Assembly: GCA_934546685.1 (NCBI GenBank)
Contig: CAKTEB010000058.1
Span: 1 to 15,680, forward strand
Length of the DNA stretch: 15,680 nt
Reading direction: 5' to 3'
Source: an uncultured Oscillospiraceae bacterium
GTDB lineage: Bacteria > Bacillota > Clostridia > Oscillospirales > Oscillospiraceae
Below the pieces are notes generated by a model, which worked only from the letters and a program-made list of their open reading frames with translations, did no database searches and was not told where the DNA came from. A program made the position numbers and the translations under genes. Positions 6,611-13,555 of this stretch are shown here, piece after piece; the stretch's first letter is position 1, and every line of letters starts with the position of its first letter.

Positions 6611-6931
6611 TTACTTGGACTCAGTGGTCTGGGTGCCCTTGGTAGAGATGGCCCAGCGGGTCAGCTGAATGCGGACGCGGTCCTCGCTGGTCTCGATGGT
6701 GACCAGATCGTCCTTGATGTGAACGACCTTGCCCACGACGCCGCCGATGGTGGTGACCTCGTCGCCCACGGACAGGGAATCCCGCATCTCGCTGAGGGCT
6801 TTCTTCTTCTTGTTCTCAGGCCGGATCAGCAGAAAATAGAAGACTACGATCAGCACCACAAAGGGCAGCAGCGTGGTCAGCAGGCTGGCCGTGGTGTTGC
6901 CAGCCGTAGACGTCAGAATGGAAAAAGACAT
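6611..6931 (-). CDS. yajC: Preprotein translocase accessory subunit YajC
   Basis: A 106-aa single-pass membrane protein. The helix is at about 18-36 and ends in the signature LLIRPENKKKK. The cytoplasmic part continues with LSVGDEVTTIGGVVGKVV, the conserved small beta domain of YajC. YajC associates with SecDF-SecYEG and is dispensable in many bacteria. Its place downstream of queA-tgt is the common bacterial arrangement (queA-tgt-yajC-secDF); secDF is not in this window. GGAGG lies 8 nt before the ATG. It has its own promoter. Confidence 0.95.
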   Translation of the reverse strand: MSFSILTSTAGNTTASLLTTLLPFVVLIVVFYFLLIRPENKKKKALSEMRDSLSVGDEVTTIGGVVGKVVHIKDDLVTIETSEDRVRIQLTRWAISTKGTQTTESK

Positions 6932-6964
6932 GATAATTCCTCCGTTTTATTTCATCAGTATGAT

Positions 6965-6993
6965 ATTATACGGTGCCTTGCCGGGAATTGCAA
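6965..6993 (-). promoter_or_regulatory. Sigma-A promoter of yajC
   Basis: Minus-strand TTGCAA (6988-6993), 17-nt spacer, perfect TATAAT (6965-6970), lying in the 69-nt gap between tgt and yajC. This should make yajC partly independent of the queA-tgt transcript. Confidence 0.75.
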
Positions 6994-7000
6994 GGACTAT

Positions 7001-8131
7001 TTATATCTTTCTTGCCAGCTTCTCAGAATACTCCGCCCGGAAGTCGTCAAAGGTATCGTTGTCGATGGCGTCCCGGATGCGCTCCGCCAGCTTATTATAG
7101 AAATAGAGGTTGTGCATCACAGACAGGCGCATGGCCAGCATTTCCTCCGCCTTGAACAGATGATGAATATAGCTGCGGGTATACCGGCGGCACGCCGGAC
7201 AGTCGCACTGGGGATCGATGGGCCGTTCGTCATAGGTATACTTGGCGTTTTTCATATTGACTGCGCCTTCCCAGGTAAACAGCCGGCCATGTCGGGCATT
7301 CCGAGCTGGCATCACGCAGTCGAAAAAGTCCACGCCCCGGGCCACGGCCTCGATGATGTTGCTGGGCGTACCAACGCCCATGAGATATCTAGGCTTGTCC
7401 TCCGGGGTATAGGGAGCCAACTCGTCGAGAATGTGATACATCGTCTCCGTAGGCTCGCCCACCGCCAGGCCGCCGATAGCAATTCCCGCAACGGGCATCT
7501 GGGCCAGCTGCTTCATGTGCCAAATCCGAAGATCCTCATAGGTGCCGCCCTGGTTGATGCCAAAGAGCACCTGGCCGGGATTCACAGTGTCCGGCAGCTG
7601 ATTCAGCCGATCCAGTTCCTTGATGCAGCGCTCCAGCCACCGCTGGGTGCGCTCCACAGAATCCTTCACATACTTTCTGGGGGCCGGATTCTCTACGCAC
7701 TCATCAAATGCCATGGCAATATCCGAGCCCAGGTTGGACTGAATTTGCATACTCTCCTCCGGGCCCATAAAGATCCGGTGTCCGTCCAGATGGGAGGCAA
7801 AGGTCACGCCCTCCTCCTTTATTTTCCGGAGACCCGCCAGGGAGAACACCTGGAATCCGCCGGAATCCGTCAAGATTGGGCCGTTCCAGGTCATGAATTT
7901 GTGGAGCCCACCCATGGCCTTCACCACCTGATCACCGGGACGCAGGTGCAGATGATAGGTATTGCTGAGCTCGATCTGGGTACCGATGTGCTCCAGATCA
8001 AAGGCGCTGAGGCCGCCCTTGATGGCTGCCTGGGTCCCCACGTTCATAAATACCGGCGTCTGTACCGTGCCGTGGGGACAGGTGAATTCGCCCCGACGGG
8101 CCAGGCCCTGGGTCTTTAATACCTTAAACAT
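7001..8131 (-). CDS. tgt: tRNA-guanine transglycosylase
   Basis: A 376-aa enzyme that exchanges guanine-34 of GUN-anticodon tRNAs (Asp, Asn, His, Tyr) for preQ1, the committed tRNA step of queuosine synthesis. Visible: DSGGFQVFSL with Asp89 as the conserved catalytic acid, GINQGG (191-196), GGLAVGEP (220-227), GVDFFDCVMPARNARHG (266-282) holding the nucleophilic Asp, and the zinc site Cys309, Cys311, Cys314 with His340. Length is normal for bacterial TGT. It starts 16 nt after queA, the next enzyme of the pathway, so the two are co-transcribed. AGGAGAG lies before the ATG. Confidence 0.97.
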   Translation of the reverse strand: MFKVLKTQGLARRGEFTCPHGTVQTPVFMNVGTQAAIKGGLSAFDLEHIGTQIELSNTYHLHLRPGDQVVKAMGGLHKFMTWNGPILTDSGGFQVFSLAGLRKIKEEGVTFASHLDGHRIFMGPEESMQIQSNLGSDIAMAFDECVENPAPRKYVKDSVERTQRWLERCIKELDRLNQLPDTVNPGQVLFGINQGGTYEDLRIWHMKQLAQMPVAGIAIGGLAVGEPTETMYHILDELAPYTPEDKPRYLMGVGTPSNIIEAVARGVDFFDCVMPARNARHGRLFTWEGAVNMKNAKYTYDERPIDPQCDCPACRRYTRSYIHHLFKAEEMLAMRLSVMHNLYFYNKLAERIRDAIDNDTFDDFRAEYSEKLARKI

Positions 8132-8147
8132 AGCTTCTCTCCTATTT

Positions 8148-9173
8148 TTATTCGATCAGCATGGCATCGCCAAAGCTGAAAAAGCGGTACCGTTCCTTCA
8201 CCGCCGTATTGTAGGCATTCAGGATGTGCTCCCGGCCCGCGAAGGCGGACACCAGCATCACCAAGGTACTCTCCGGCAGGTGGAAGTTGGTCACCAGCGC
8301 GTCCATGGCCTTGAACCGATAGCCGGGATAGATAAAGATATCCGTCCAGCCGGACTTCTCTTCAAAGGTCCCGTCCTCATGAGCAAAGCTTTCCAGGGTC
8401 CGGCAGGAGGTGGTACCCACGCAGATGATCCGTCCGCCCCGCTCACGGGTCTTGTTGAGGAGCTCCGCGGTCTCCTTGGAGATCATGCAGAATTCCGAAT
8501 GCATATGATGATCCGTGACCTCTTCGGCGGACACAGGCCGGAAGGTGCCCAGTCCCACATGGAGGGTCACATAGGCAATATCCACGCCCATTGCCTGGAT
8601 CTTTTCCAGCAGTTCCTTGGTAAAATGGAGGCCGGCGGTGGGCGCCGCGGCGGAGCCGGTGACCCGGGAATAGACCGTCTGATACCGCTCGCCGTTTTGC
8701 AGCTCCTCTTTGATATAAGGCGGCAGCGGCATTTTGCCCAGCCGCTCCAGAATCTCCAAAAAGATTCCCTCATAGTGGAACTGCACCAGCTTTTTGCCCT
8801 CCAGCAAATCCTCCGCAATGGTGGCGGTTAGCTCTCCATCACCGAAGGATACCTCCGCGCCGGGCTTCATCTTCCGCCCAGGCCGGGCCAGGCATTCCCA
8901 TTTGCCGTCCCCTTGATCCTTTAGGAGCAGCAGCTCCACCGCGCCGCCGGTGGGCACCCGATGACCGTAGAGCCGTGCGGGCAGTACCCGGCTGTCGTTG
9001 AGCACCAGCGTGTCGCCGGAACGCAGATGCTCCGGCAGATCGTAAAAATGCTGATGGGATACCGCTCCGGTGGCTCGATCCAGCACCATAAGCCTGGAGC
9101 CGTCCCGGCGCTCCAGAGGCGTCTGGGCGATCAGCTCCTGGGGCAGATCATAATAAAAATCACTGGTTTTCAT
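8148..9173 (-). CDS. queA: S-adenosylmethionine:tRNA ribosyltransferase-isomerase
   Basis: A 341-aa enzyme that transfers the ribosyl part of SAM to preQ1 in tRNA, giving epoxyqueuosine. Diagnostic stretches are LNDSRVLPARL (59-69), GSAAAPTAGLHF, HVGLGTFRPV and, near the C-terminus, YPGYRFKAMDALVTNFHLPE. The reading frame is open upstream to 9335, but I chose the ATG at 9173. QueA proteins begin with a short charged stretch then FYYDLP, the added upstream residues do not look like QueA, and a sigma-A promoter lies inside that extension. AGAGGG precedes the ATG at a somewhat long distance. First gene of queA-tgt. Confidence 0.97.
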   Translation of the reverse strand: MKTSDFYYDLPQELIAQTPLERRDGSRLMVLDRATGAVSHQHFYDLPEHLRSGDTLVLNDSRVLPARLYGHRVPTGGAVELLLLKDQGDGKWECLARPGRKMKPGAEVSFGDGELTATIAEDLLEGKKLVQFHYEGIFLEILERLGKMPLPPYIKEELQNGERYQTVYSRVTGSAAAPTAGLHFTKELLEKIQAMGVDIAYVTLHVGLGTFRPVSAEEVTDHHMHSEFCMISKETAELLNKTRERGGRIICVGTTSCRTLESFAHEDGTFEEKSGWTDIFIYPGYRFKAMDALVTNFHLPESTLVMLVSAFAGREHILNAYNTAVKERYRFFSFGDAMLIE

Positions 9174-9227
9174 GCTTCGAAACCCTCTAACTTCTTTGTA
9201 GTAGGCCGGTGTTTTCCGGTAAAGAAT

Positions 9228-9256
9228 ATCATAATACATGAGAAGAAAGAATGCAA
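9228..9256 (-). promoter_or_regulatory. Sigma-A promoter of queA-tgt
   Basis: Minus-strand TTGCAT (9251-9256), 17-nt spacer, TATGAT (9228-9233). The ATG at 9173 lies about 55 nt beyond the -10, which supports that start over the longer frame. Confidence 0.7.
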
Positions 9257-9295
9257 TCGTTTTCTTGCTGCTATGTGCCGCAGCCTTCCCGCAAC

Positions 9296-9333
9296 GTACT
9301 GTAACATTGTATTTTTCTACAATGTTACAGTAC
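9296..9333. repeat. Perfect 16-bp inverted repeat, probable operator
   Basis: Arms 9296-9311 (GTACTGTAACATTGTA) and 9318-9333 (its exact complement) flank TTTTTC. It lies 4 bp upstream of the -35 of the ribbon-helix-helix gene and 39 bp upstream of the queA -35, between two divergent genes. There is no U-run after either arm, so it is not a terminator. The 9-mer AATGTTACA from the right arm recurs at 9628-9636 over the stop codon of the ribbon-helix-helix gene. Confidence 0.8.
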
Positions 9334-9337
9334 ATAT

Positions 9338-9365
9338 AGACATAGATTTTGTTCTGTGCTACAAT
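9338..9365 (+). promoter_or_regulatory. Sigma-A promoter of the ribbon-helix-helix gene
   Basis: TAGACA (9338-9343), 16-nt spacer, TACAAT (9360-9365) with TGC before it (extended -10). The start codon is 17 nt past the -10, so the leader is only about 10 nt and mostly ribosome site. Confidence 0.65.
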
Positions 9366-9382
9366 AGGGCCGAGGTGATCTT

Positions 9383-9628
9383 ATGTCAGAGTCTAAGAAT
9401 TCAAAGGCGCGGATCCGCGCCAATAACAAATATACCTCCGCCCACTACGATCGGATCAACATGGCCCTGCCCAAGGGCAGTCGGAAGCTCATTGAAGCCT
9501 GCGCTAAGCGGCACGGAGAAAGCCTGAACCGTTATGTCTGCCGCGTGGTTTTAGAAGCCGTCCGTGAGGAGACCCGTCAGCTGGAGCGTGAACGGGCCCA
9601 GCGTGACGAGTTCTTCGACCAGTTCTGA
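9383..9628 (+). CDS. Small ribbon-helix-helix (Arc/CopG-like) DNA-binding protein
   Basis: An 81-aa basic protein. After a polar N-terminus, residues 24-30 (RINMALP) fit the single beta strand, 33-45 (SRKLIEACAKRHG) helix A and 46-60 (ESLNRYVCRVVLEAV) helix B of the Arc/MetJ/CopG fold. The Ser/Leu-Asn-Arg-Tyr turn is typical of RHH antitoxin-like regulators. The rest is a charged helix (EETRQLERERAQRDEFFDQF). Such proteins bind palindromic DNA as dimers and repress their own genes; the perfect inverted repeat upstream is the obvious target. GAGGTGAT gives a strong ribosome site. No toxin-like ORF follows, so an antitoxin role is not supported. Function beyond DNA binding is unknown. Confidence 0.8.
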   Translation: MSESKNSKARIRANNKYTSAHYDRINMALPKGSRKLIEACAKRHGESLNRYVCRVVLEAVREETRQLERERAQRDEFFDQF

Positions 9629-9680
9629 ATGTTACACAACAGCGCGCTAAATTGCGTAAATTTCTGTGGGTTCTGCCGCC

Positions 9681-9709
9681 TTGACAGTCCCCCTCCCCTA
9701 TGCTACTAT
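9681..9709 (+). promoter_or_regulatory. Strong sigma-A promoter of asd-dapA
   Basis: Perfect TTGACA (9681-9686), 17-nt spacer, TACTAT (9704-9709) preceded by TGC. Transcription should begin near 9716, about 130 nt before the asd start codon. Confidence 0.85.
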
Positions 9710-9715
9710 ACAGGT

Positions 9716-9845
9716 AAATTGGGGATGAATGGATCAAATGTCCCCGCGCGGGCCGGCGGGATATCCAGCCGGTCATTCTTCTATATACAAGGATAGGCAC
9801 ACTTTTTGTTTTTCTGCCTATACTGCCATAAGGAGCGATGCAATC
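9716..9845 (+). promoter_or_regulatory. Structured 130-nt leader of asd-dapA
   Basis: The leader can form GGGGA/TCCCC (9721-9725 with 9741-9745), CCGGC/GCCGG closing a GGATATCC core (9753-9772), and a perfect 7-bp ATAGGCA/TGCCTAT stem (9793-9799 with 9815-9821) with a T-rich 15-nt loop just before AAGGAG. It does not look like a lysine riboswitch (too short) or a T-box (no GGTGGNACC motif). A regulatory role is only a possibility. Confidence 0.35.
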
Positions 9846-10934
9846 ATGGAAAAGTACAAAGTCGGCATTATCGGCGCCACCGGCATGGTGGGCCAGCGGT
9901 TTATCACCCTGATGGACGGCCACCCCTGGTTCGAGCCGGTGGTCCTGGCTGCCTCCGGACGTTCTGCCGGGAAGAAGTATCCCGAGGCCGTGGGCAGCAA
10001 GTGGTGCATGGACGAGGAGATCCCCCAGTGGGCCAAGAATATTACGGTGATGGACGCTCAGGCAGACGCGGAGAAGATCGCCGAAATGGTAGACTTCGTC
10101 TTCTGCGCTGTCAATATGGATAAGGAGACCATTCGGGATCTCGAGTACCGGTACGCCAAGCTGGAGTGCCCCGTGGTATCCAACAACTCCGCCCATCGGG
10201 GCACCCCGGACGTTCCCATGGTGATCCCGGAGATCAACGGCGATCATCTGAAGGTCATCGAGGATCAGCGGAAGCGGCTGGGCACTCAGCGTGGCTTTAT
10301 CGCCGTGAAGTCGAATTGCAGCATCCAGAGCTACGTTCCCGCCCTGTCCATCCTCAAGGAGAAATACGGCCTCACCAAGGTGCTGGTGTGCACCTATCAG
10401 GCCATCTCCGGCGCTGGCAAGACCTTCGAGACCTGGCCGGAAATGGTGGACAACGTGATTCCCTACATCGGCGGCGAGGAGGAAAAATCCGAGCAGGAGC
10501 CCCTGAAGGTCTGGGGGCACATTGAAAACGGCGAGATTCGGAACGCTGATTCCCCCTCCATCACCACCCAGTGCCTCCGGGTGCCGGTATCCAACGGCCA
10601 CATGGCCGCAGTCTTCGCCTCCTTTGAAAAGCCCGCCGATCTGGAGGATTTCAAAAAAATGTGGAAGGAATTCAAGGGCCGTCCTCAGGAGCTGGAGCTC
10701 CCCCACGCGCCCAAGCAGTTTATCCACTATTTCGAGGAAGACAACATGCCCCAGACAAAGCTCCAGCGGGATCTGGAGGGCGGCATGGCCATCTCCGTGG
10801 GCCGTCTGCGTCCGGACACCCAGTATGACGTAAAATTCGTATGCCTGTCCCACAACACGCTCCGCGGCGCAGCCGGTGGCGCGACGCTGCTGGCGGAACT
10901 GCTCTGCGCAGAGGGGTATATCACCCGCCGCTGA
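9846..10934 (+). CDS. asd: Aspartate-semialdehyde dehydrogenase, archaeal/fungal-type
   Basis: A 362-aa enzyme that reduces aspartyl phosphate to aspartate semialdehyde with NADPH, the branch point to lysine, dipicolinate, threonine and methionine. The N-terminus has the Rossmann motif GATGMVGQR (10-18). The catalytic Cys158 lies in KSNCSIQ, and SNGH (249-252) supplies the catalytic His. Length and the motif wording fit the class found in archaea, fungi and many Clostridia rather than the E. coli or Bacillus type. The frame is open back to 9729, but the ATG at 9846 gives the normal N-terminus and has AAGGAG 10 nt upstream. dapA follows after 26 nt. Confidence 0.95.
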   Translation: MEKYKVGIIGATGMVGQRFITLMDGHPWFEPVVLAASGRSAGKKYPEAVGSKWCMDEEIPQWAKNITVMDAQADAEKIAEMVDFVFCAVNMDKETIRDLEYRYAKLECPVVSNNSAHRGTPDVPMVIPEINGDHLKVIEDQRKRLGTQRGFIAVKSNCSIQSYVPALSILKEKYGLTKVLVCTYQAISGAGKTFETWPEMVDNVIPYIGGEEEKSEQEPLKVWGHIENGEIRNADSPSITTQCLRVPVSNGHMAAVFASFEKPADLEDFKKMWKEFKGRPQELELPHAPKQFIHYFEEDNMPQTKLQRDLEGGMAISVGRLRPDTQYDVKFVCLSHNTLRGAAGGATLLAELLCAEGYITRR

Positions 10935-10960
10935 GCCCTGCGTTTTTGTGAGGTTCTGCT

Positions 10961-11866
10961 ATGAAAACGCCCCTGTTTACTGGCTCCAGCGTGGCCCTAG
11001 TCACGCCGATGCACCAAAGCGGCGCTGTAAACTATGAACAGCTCACAGCCCTCATTGAACGCCAGATCCAGGGTGGCACCTCCGCCATCACCATCTGCGG
11101 CACCACCGGTGAGTCCTCTACCCTGACGGATCAGGAACGCATCTCCGTGATCGCCCATACCGTAAAGGCCGTCCATGGCCGTATTCCGGTTATCGCTGGT
11201 ACCGGCAGCAACAATACCGCCCACACTGTTGTCCTGAGTCAAAGGGCCCAGGAGGCCGGAGCCGACGGTCTGCTGCTGGTCACCCCCTACTACAACAAGT
11301 GCACCGAGGCCGGGCTCCTGCGCCACTATTTCGCCGTGGCGGACAGCGTGGAGATCCCGGCCATCGTGTACAACATCCCCTCCAGGACTGGAGTCTCCAT
11401 GTCCGCCGACAGCTATCGGGCCCTGTCCCGGCACCCAAACCTCAACGGCGTCAAGGAGGCCTCCGGCAATACAGATCTTGTTCTGCGCACCCTGGATCTC
11501 TGCGGTGATGCATTCCACATCTGGAGCGGCAACGACAGCCAGATCCTCCCGCTGATGGCCATGGGCTGCAAGGGCGTGATCTCTGTGCTGGCGAATCTCT
11601 GCCCGGAGGCCGTCTCCCGGCTGGCAGCCGCTTGCCTTTGCGGTGACCTGGCAGCCGCCGTAAAGCTCCAGCGGCATTACCGTGCGCTCATCGACGCGCT
11701 GTTCCGCCAGGTGAATCCCATTCCGGTGAAAACCGCCATGAATTCCGTGGGACTGGATGCCGGGCCGCTGCGGCTGCCCCTGTGTGAGCTGGAGCCCGCG
11801 GAACGGGAGCAGCTGGCCGCTGTCCTTGACCGTTACGGACTGCTGCCGAAATCTGAATCGCATTGA
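10961..11866 (+). CDS. dapA: 4-hydroxy-tetrahydrodipicolinate synthase
   Basis: A 301-aa TIM-barrel lyase that condenses pyruvate with aspartate semialdehyde, the first committed step to lysine, diaminopimelate and dipicolinate. Visible: GTTGESSTL (47-55) with the Thr pair, VYNIPSRTG (136-144) with Tyr137, and GVKEASGN (163-170) with the Schiff-base Lys165. GAGG lies 7 nt before the ATG. It is co-transcribed with asd and closed by a terminator. dapB is not present in the window. Its product is also the precursor of spore dipicolinate, which fits the spoVA genes next door. Confidence 0.95.
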   Translation: MKTPLFTGSSVALVTPMHQSGAVNYEQLTALIERQIQGGTSAITICGTTGESSTLTDQERISVIAHTVKAVHGRIPVIAGTGSNNTAHTVVLSQRAQEAGADGLLLVTPYYNKCTEAGLLRHYFAVADSVEIPAIVYNIPSRTGVSMSADSYRALSRHPNLNGVKEASGNTDLVLRTLDLCGDAFHIWSGNDSQILPLMAMGCKGVISVLANLCPEAVSRLAAACLCGDLAAAVKLQRHYRALIDALFRQVNPIPVKTAMNSVGLDAGPLRLPLCELEPAEREQLAAVLDRYGLLPKSESH

Positions 11867-11872
11867 TACGTT

Positions 11873-11909
11873 TCGCCCTCGCCCGGAAGCACCGGACGGG
11901 GGCGATTTT
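11873..11909 (+). terminator. Intrinsic terminator of asd-dapA
   Basis: A 14-bp stem (11873-11886 with 11892-11905, one G-U and one mismatch) with a 5-nt loop is followed by TTTT. It separates the biosynthetic genes from spoVAD. Confidence 0.85.
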
Positions 11910-11921
11910 GTGTTCTCCCAG

Positions 11922-11951
11922 TACATGTTTTCCCGTCAAATGCGCATACTA
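11922..11951 (+). promoter_or_regulatory. Putative sigma-G promoter of spoVAD-spoVAE
   Basis: CATACTA (11945-11951) is an exact match to the classic sigma-G -10. TACATG (11922-11927), 17 nt upstream, is a partial match to the TGAATA-type -35. spoVAD starts 29 nt later with GGAGG 6 nt before the ATG. spoVA operons are known to be sigma-G-dependent in Bacillus. Confidence 0.65.
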
Positions 11952-11980
11952 CCGCCAAAAAACAAGTATGGAGGCGTATC

Positions 11981-13006
11981 ATGACCAGAAAACACCTGGG
12001 GCGGCAGTCGATCCGCTTTGATTTTCCCCCATCCATCCTGTCCTATGCCTCAGTGGTGGGAAAAAAGGAGGGCCAGGGCCCCCTTGCCGCCTATTTTGAC
12101 GAGATTAGCGAGGACACCAAATTCGGCCAGGAGACCTGGGAGAAGGCCGAGAGCCAGATGCAGTCCCTTGCTCTGCAATCGGCGCTGAAAAAGGCATCTC
12201 TGTCCCCTGCCAATGTGCATATGCTCTTTGCCGGAGATCTTCTGAATCAGTGCATCGGCACTAGCTTTGCCGCCCGGGGCACGGACATCCCATTTTATGG
12301 GCTCTACGGGGCCTGCTCCACCATGGCGGAAGGCCTGGGGCTGGCCGCCATGGCCGTGGAGGGCGGCTACGCAGAGATTGCCGCCGCCATGACCTCCTCC
12401 CACTTTGCCTCGGCGGAGCGACAGTATCGGCTGCCCCTGGAATACGGCGGCCAGCGGACTCCCACGGCCCAGTGGACCGTCACCGGCTCCGGGGCCGTGC
12501 TTCTGGGGCCCAACCAGGCCCCGCCCTATATCCGCGGCATCACCACCGGAAAGATCTGCGACCTGAAGATCACCGATGCCAACAACATGGGGGCGGCCAT
12601 GGCCCCGGCCTTTGTGGATACCGTGGCGGCCCATTTCCGGGATACCGGCCTCACCCCCTCGGATTATGACCTCATCATCTCCGGGGATCTGGGTGCGGTG
12701 GGCCTGGAGCTGGCAAAGGATCTCTTCCGCCGGGAGGGCCTGAGCCTGGGTGACAAGCTCCAGGACTGCGGCATGCTGATCTTCGATCCGGTCCAGCAGG
12801 ACGTCCACGCGGGCGGCTCCGGCTGCGGGTGCAGCGCCGTGGTGCTCTGCGGCTATCTCATGGAGAAAATGAAGTCCAGAGCATTGCGGAATATCCTGTT
12901 CTGCGGCACCGGCGCCCTGCTATCCCCGGTCTCTACCCAGCAGGGGGAATCCATCCCCGCCATCTGTCACGCAGTGGCCATCTCTATGGAAAGCGGGTGT
13001 ATGTAA
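11981..13006 (+). CDS. spoVAD: Stage V sporulation protein AD
   Basis: A 341-aa thiolase-fold protein recognised as SpoVAD by FDFPPSILSYASVVGKKEG near the N-terminus, FYGLYGACSTMAEGLGLAA (105-123) with Cys112, the GDLGAVG and CGMLIFDP stretches, and GSGCGCSA near the C-terminus. SpoVAD binds dipicolinic acid and is a soluble component of the SpoVA channel system that loads calcium-dipicolinate into the forespore and releases it on germination. Length is normal. It directly precedes spoVAE, with no spacer. The usual partner spoVAC is not upstream; the terminator and promoter just before the gene show this is the real start of the operon. Confidence 0.95.
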   Translation: MTRKHLGRQSIRFDFPPSILSYASVVGKKEGQGPLAAYFDEISEDTKFGQETWEKAESQMQSLALQSALKKASLSPANVHMLFAGDLLNQCIGTSFAARGTDIPFYGLYGACSTMAEGLGLAAMAVEGGYAEIAAAMTSSHFASAERQYRLPLEYGGQRTPTAQWTVTGSGAVLLGPNQAPPYIRGITTGKICDLKITDANNMGAAMAPAFVDTVAAHFRDTGLTPSDYDLIISGDLGAVGLELAKDLFRREGLSLGDKLQDCGMLIFDPVQQDVHAGGSGCGCSAVVLCGYLMEKMKSRALRNILFCGTGALLSPVSTQQGESIPAICHAVAISMESGCM

Positions 13007-13363
13007 ATGGAATATTTGAGGGCATTCCTATGCGGCGGCGTGCTCTGCGCCATCGGCCAGATTCTCATGGACAAGACAAAGCTGACGCCGGCCCGGATCC
13101 TGGTGAGCTATGTGGTGGCTGGGGTGATCCTGGGCGGCCTGGGACTCTACGGCCCCATCCGGGAATGGGGCGGTGCGGGAGCAACCATTCCTCTGACAGG
13201 CTTCGGCTACAATCTGGCCAAGGGCGTCAGGGAGGCCATCGACCGGGACGGCTGGATTGGCATCTTCACCGGAGGCTTCACCGCCGCGGCGGGCGGCGTA
13301 ACAGCGGCCATCGTCTTTGGCTATCTCTGCGCGATTTTGTTCCACCCCAAGGATAAAACCTGA
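13007..13363 (+). CDS. spoVAE: Stage V sporulation protein AE
   Basis: A 118-aa membrane protein of the SpoVAC/SpoVAE family, with hydrophobic segments near 5-20, 30-48, 85-110 and Gly-rich turns (GLGLYGPIREWGGAGATIPLTGFG spans 43-67). It is part of the dipicolinate channel. Its ATG follows the spoVAD stop codon directly (TAA then ATG), with no good ribosome site of its own, so translation should be coupled. SpoVAC is a paralogue, but the length and position after spoVAD favour SpoVAE. Confidence 0.93.
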   Translation: MEYLRAFLCGGVLCAIGQILMDKTKLTPARILVSYVVAGVILGGLGLYGPIREWGGAGATIPLTGFGYNLAKGVREAIDRDGWIGIFTGGFTAAAGGVTAAIVFGYLCAILFHPKDKT

Positions 13364-13379
13364 AAACCTGGTCATACTA
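13351..13379 (+). promoter_or_regulatory. Putative sigma-G promoter of the 38-aa peptide gene
   Basis: GGATA (13351-13355) as a GnATR-type -35, 17-nt spacer, and exact CATACTA (13373-13379). The -35 lies in the last codons of spoVAE. The -10 and spacing are the same as those before spoVAD. The ribosome site (AAGGAG) and ATG lie 30-43 nt downstream. Confidence 0.6.
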
Positions 13380-13421
13380 CAGCTGCGGAACCAATCCGAC
13401 ATCAGCACAAGGAGTAACATC

Positions 13422-13538
13422 ATGGACGAGAAACGTAATCGCAGAGAGCAGAAGCAGCAGGACCAGAATCAGCGGGAGCAGAAGCAGCAGAACCAGCAGG
13501 AGCAGAACCGCCGGGAAGAGCAGCTCAACCGCAGATAA
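13422..13538 (+). CDS. 38-aa Gln/Arg/Glu-rich peptide, probable forespore product
   Basis: A tiny, extremely polar protein: MDEKRNRREQKQQ followed by a near-repeat (REQKQQ twice) and QNRREEQLNRR. About a third of residues are Gln, with many Arg and Glu and no hydrophobic core. I do not recognise a family. Real coding is supported by AAGGAG 7 nt before the ATG, a sigma-G-like promoter in the right place, and a strong terminator 18 nt after the stop. It is the third gene rightward in the spoVA block. Its size and composition recall minor small spore proteins in general, but no SASP signature is seen. Function unknown. Confidence 0.75.
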   Translation: MDEKRNRREQKQQDQNQREQKQQNQQEQNRREEQLNRR

Positions 13539-13555
13539 GTGTCCCGCAAATAGAA

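Noticed and set aside
6596..8119. 507-aa plus-strand open frame across yajC and tgt
   Set aside because: It spans two clearly recognised minus-strand genes and their gap; no ribosome site or family resemblance.
9296..9333. Inverted repeat read as a terminator
   Set aside because: Neither arm is followed by a U-run, and it lies between divergent promoters rather than after a gene.
9383..9680. Toxin-antitoxin pair with the RHH protein as antitoxin
   Set aside because: No second small ORF follows; the next gene is asd behind its own promoter.
9725..9796. 23-codon upstream ORF in the asd leader
   Set aside because: The ATG at 9725 has only GGGG directly against it as a ribosome site, and its codon content is not a run of any regulatory amino acid such as lysine.
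9504..10853. 449-aa minus-strand open frame across the RHH gene and asd
   Set aside because: asd on the plus strand is unmistakable (GATGMVGQR, KSNCSIQ). The reverse frame is a codon-bias shadow.
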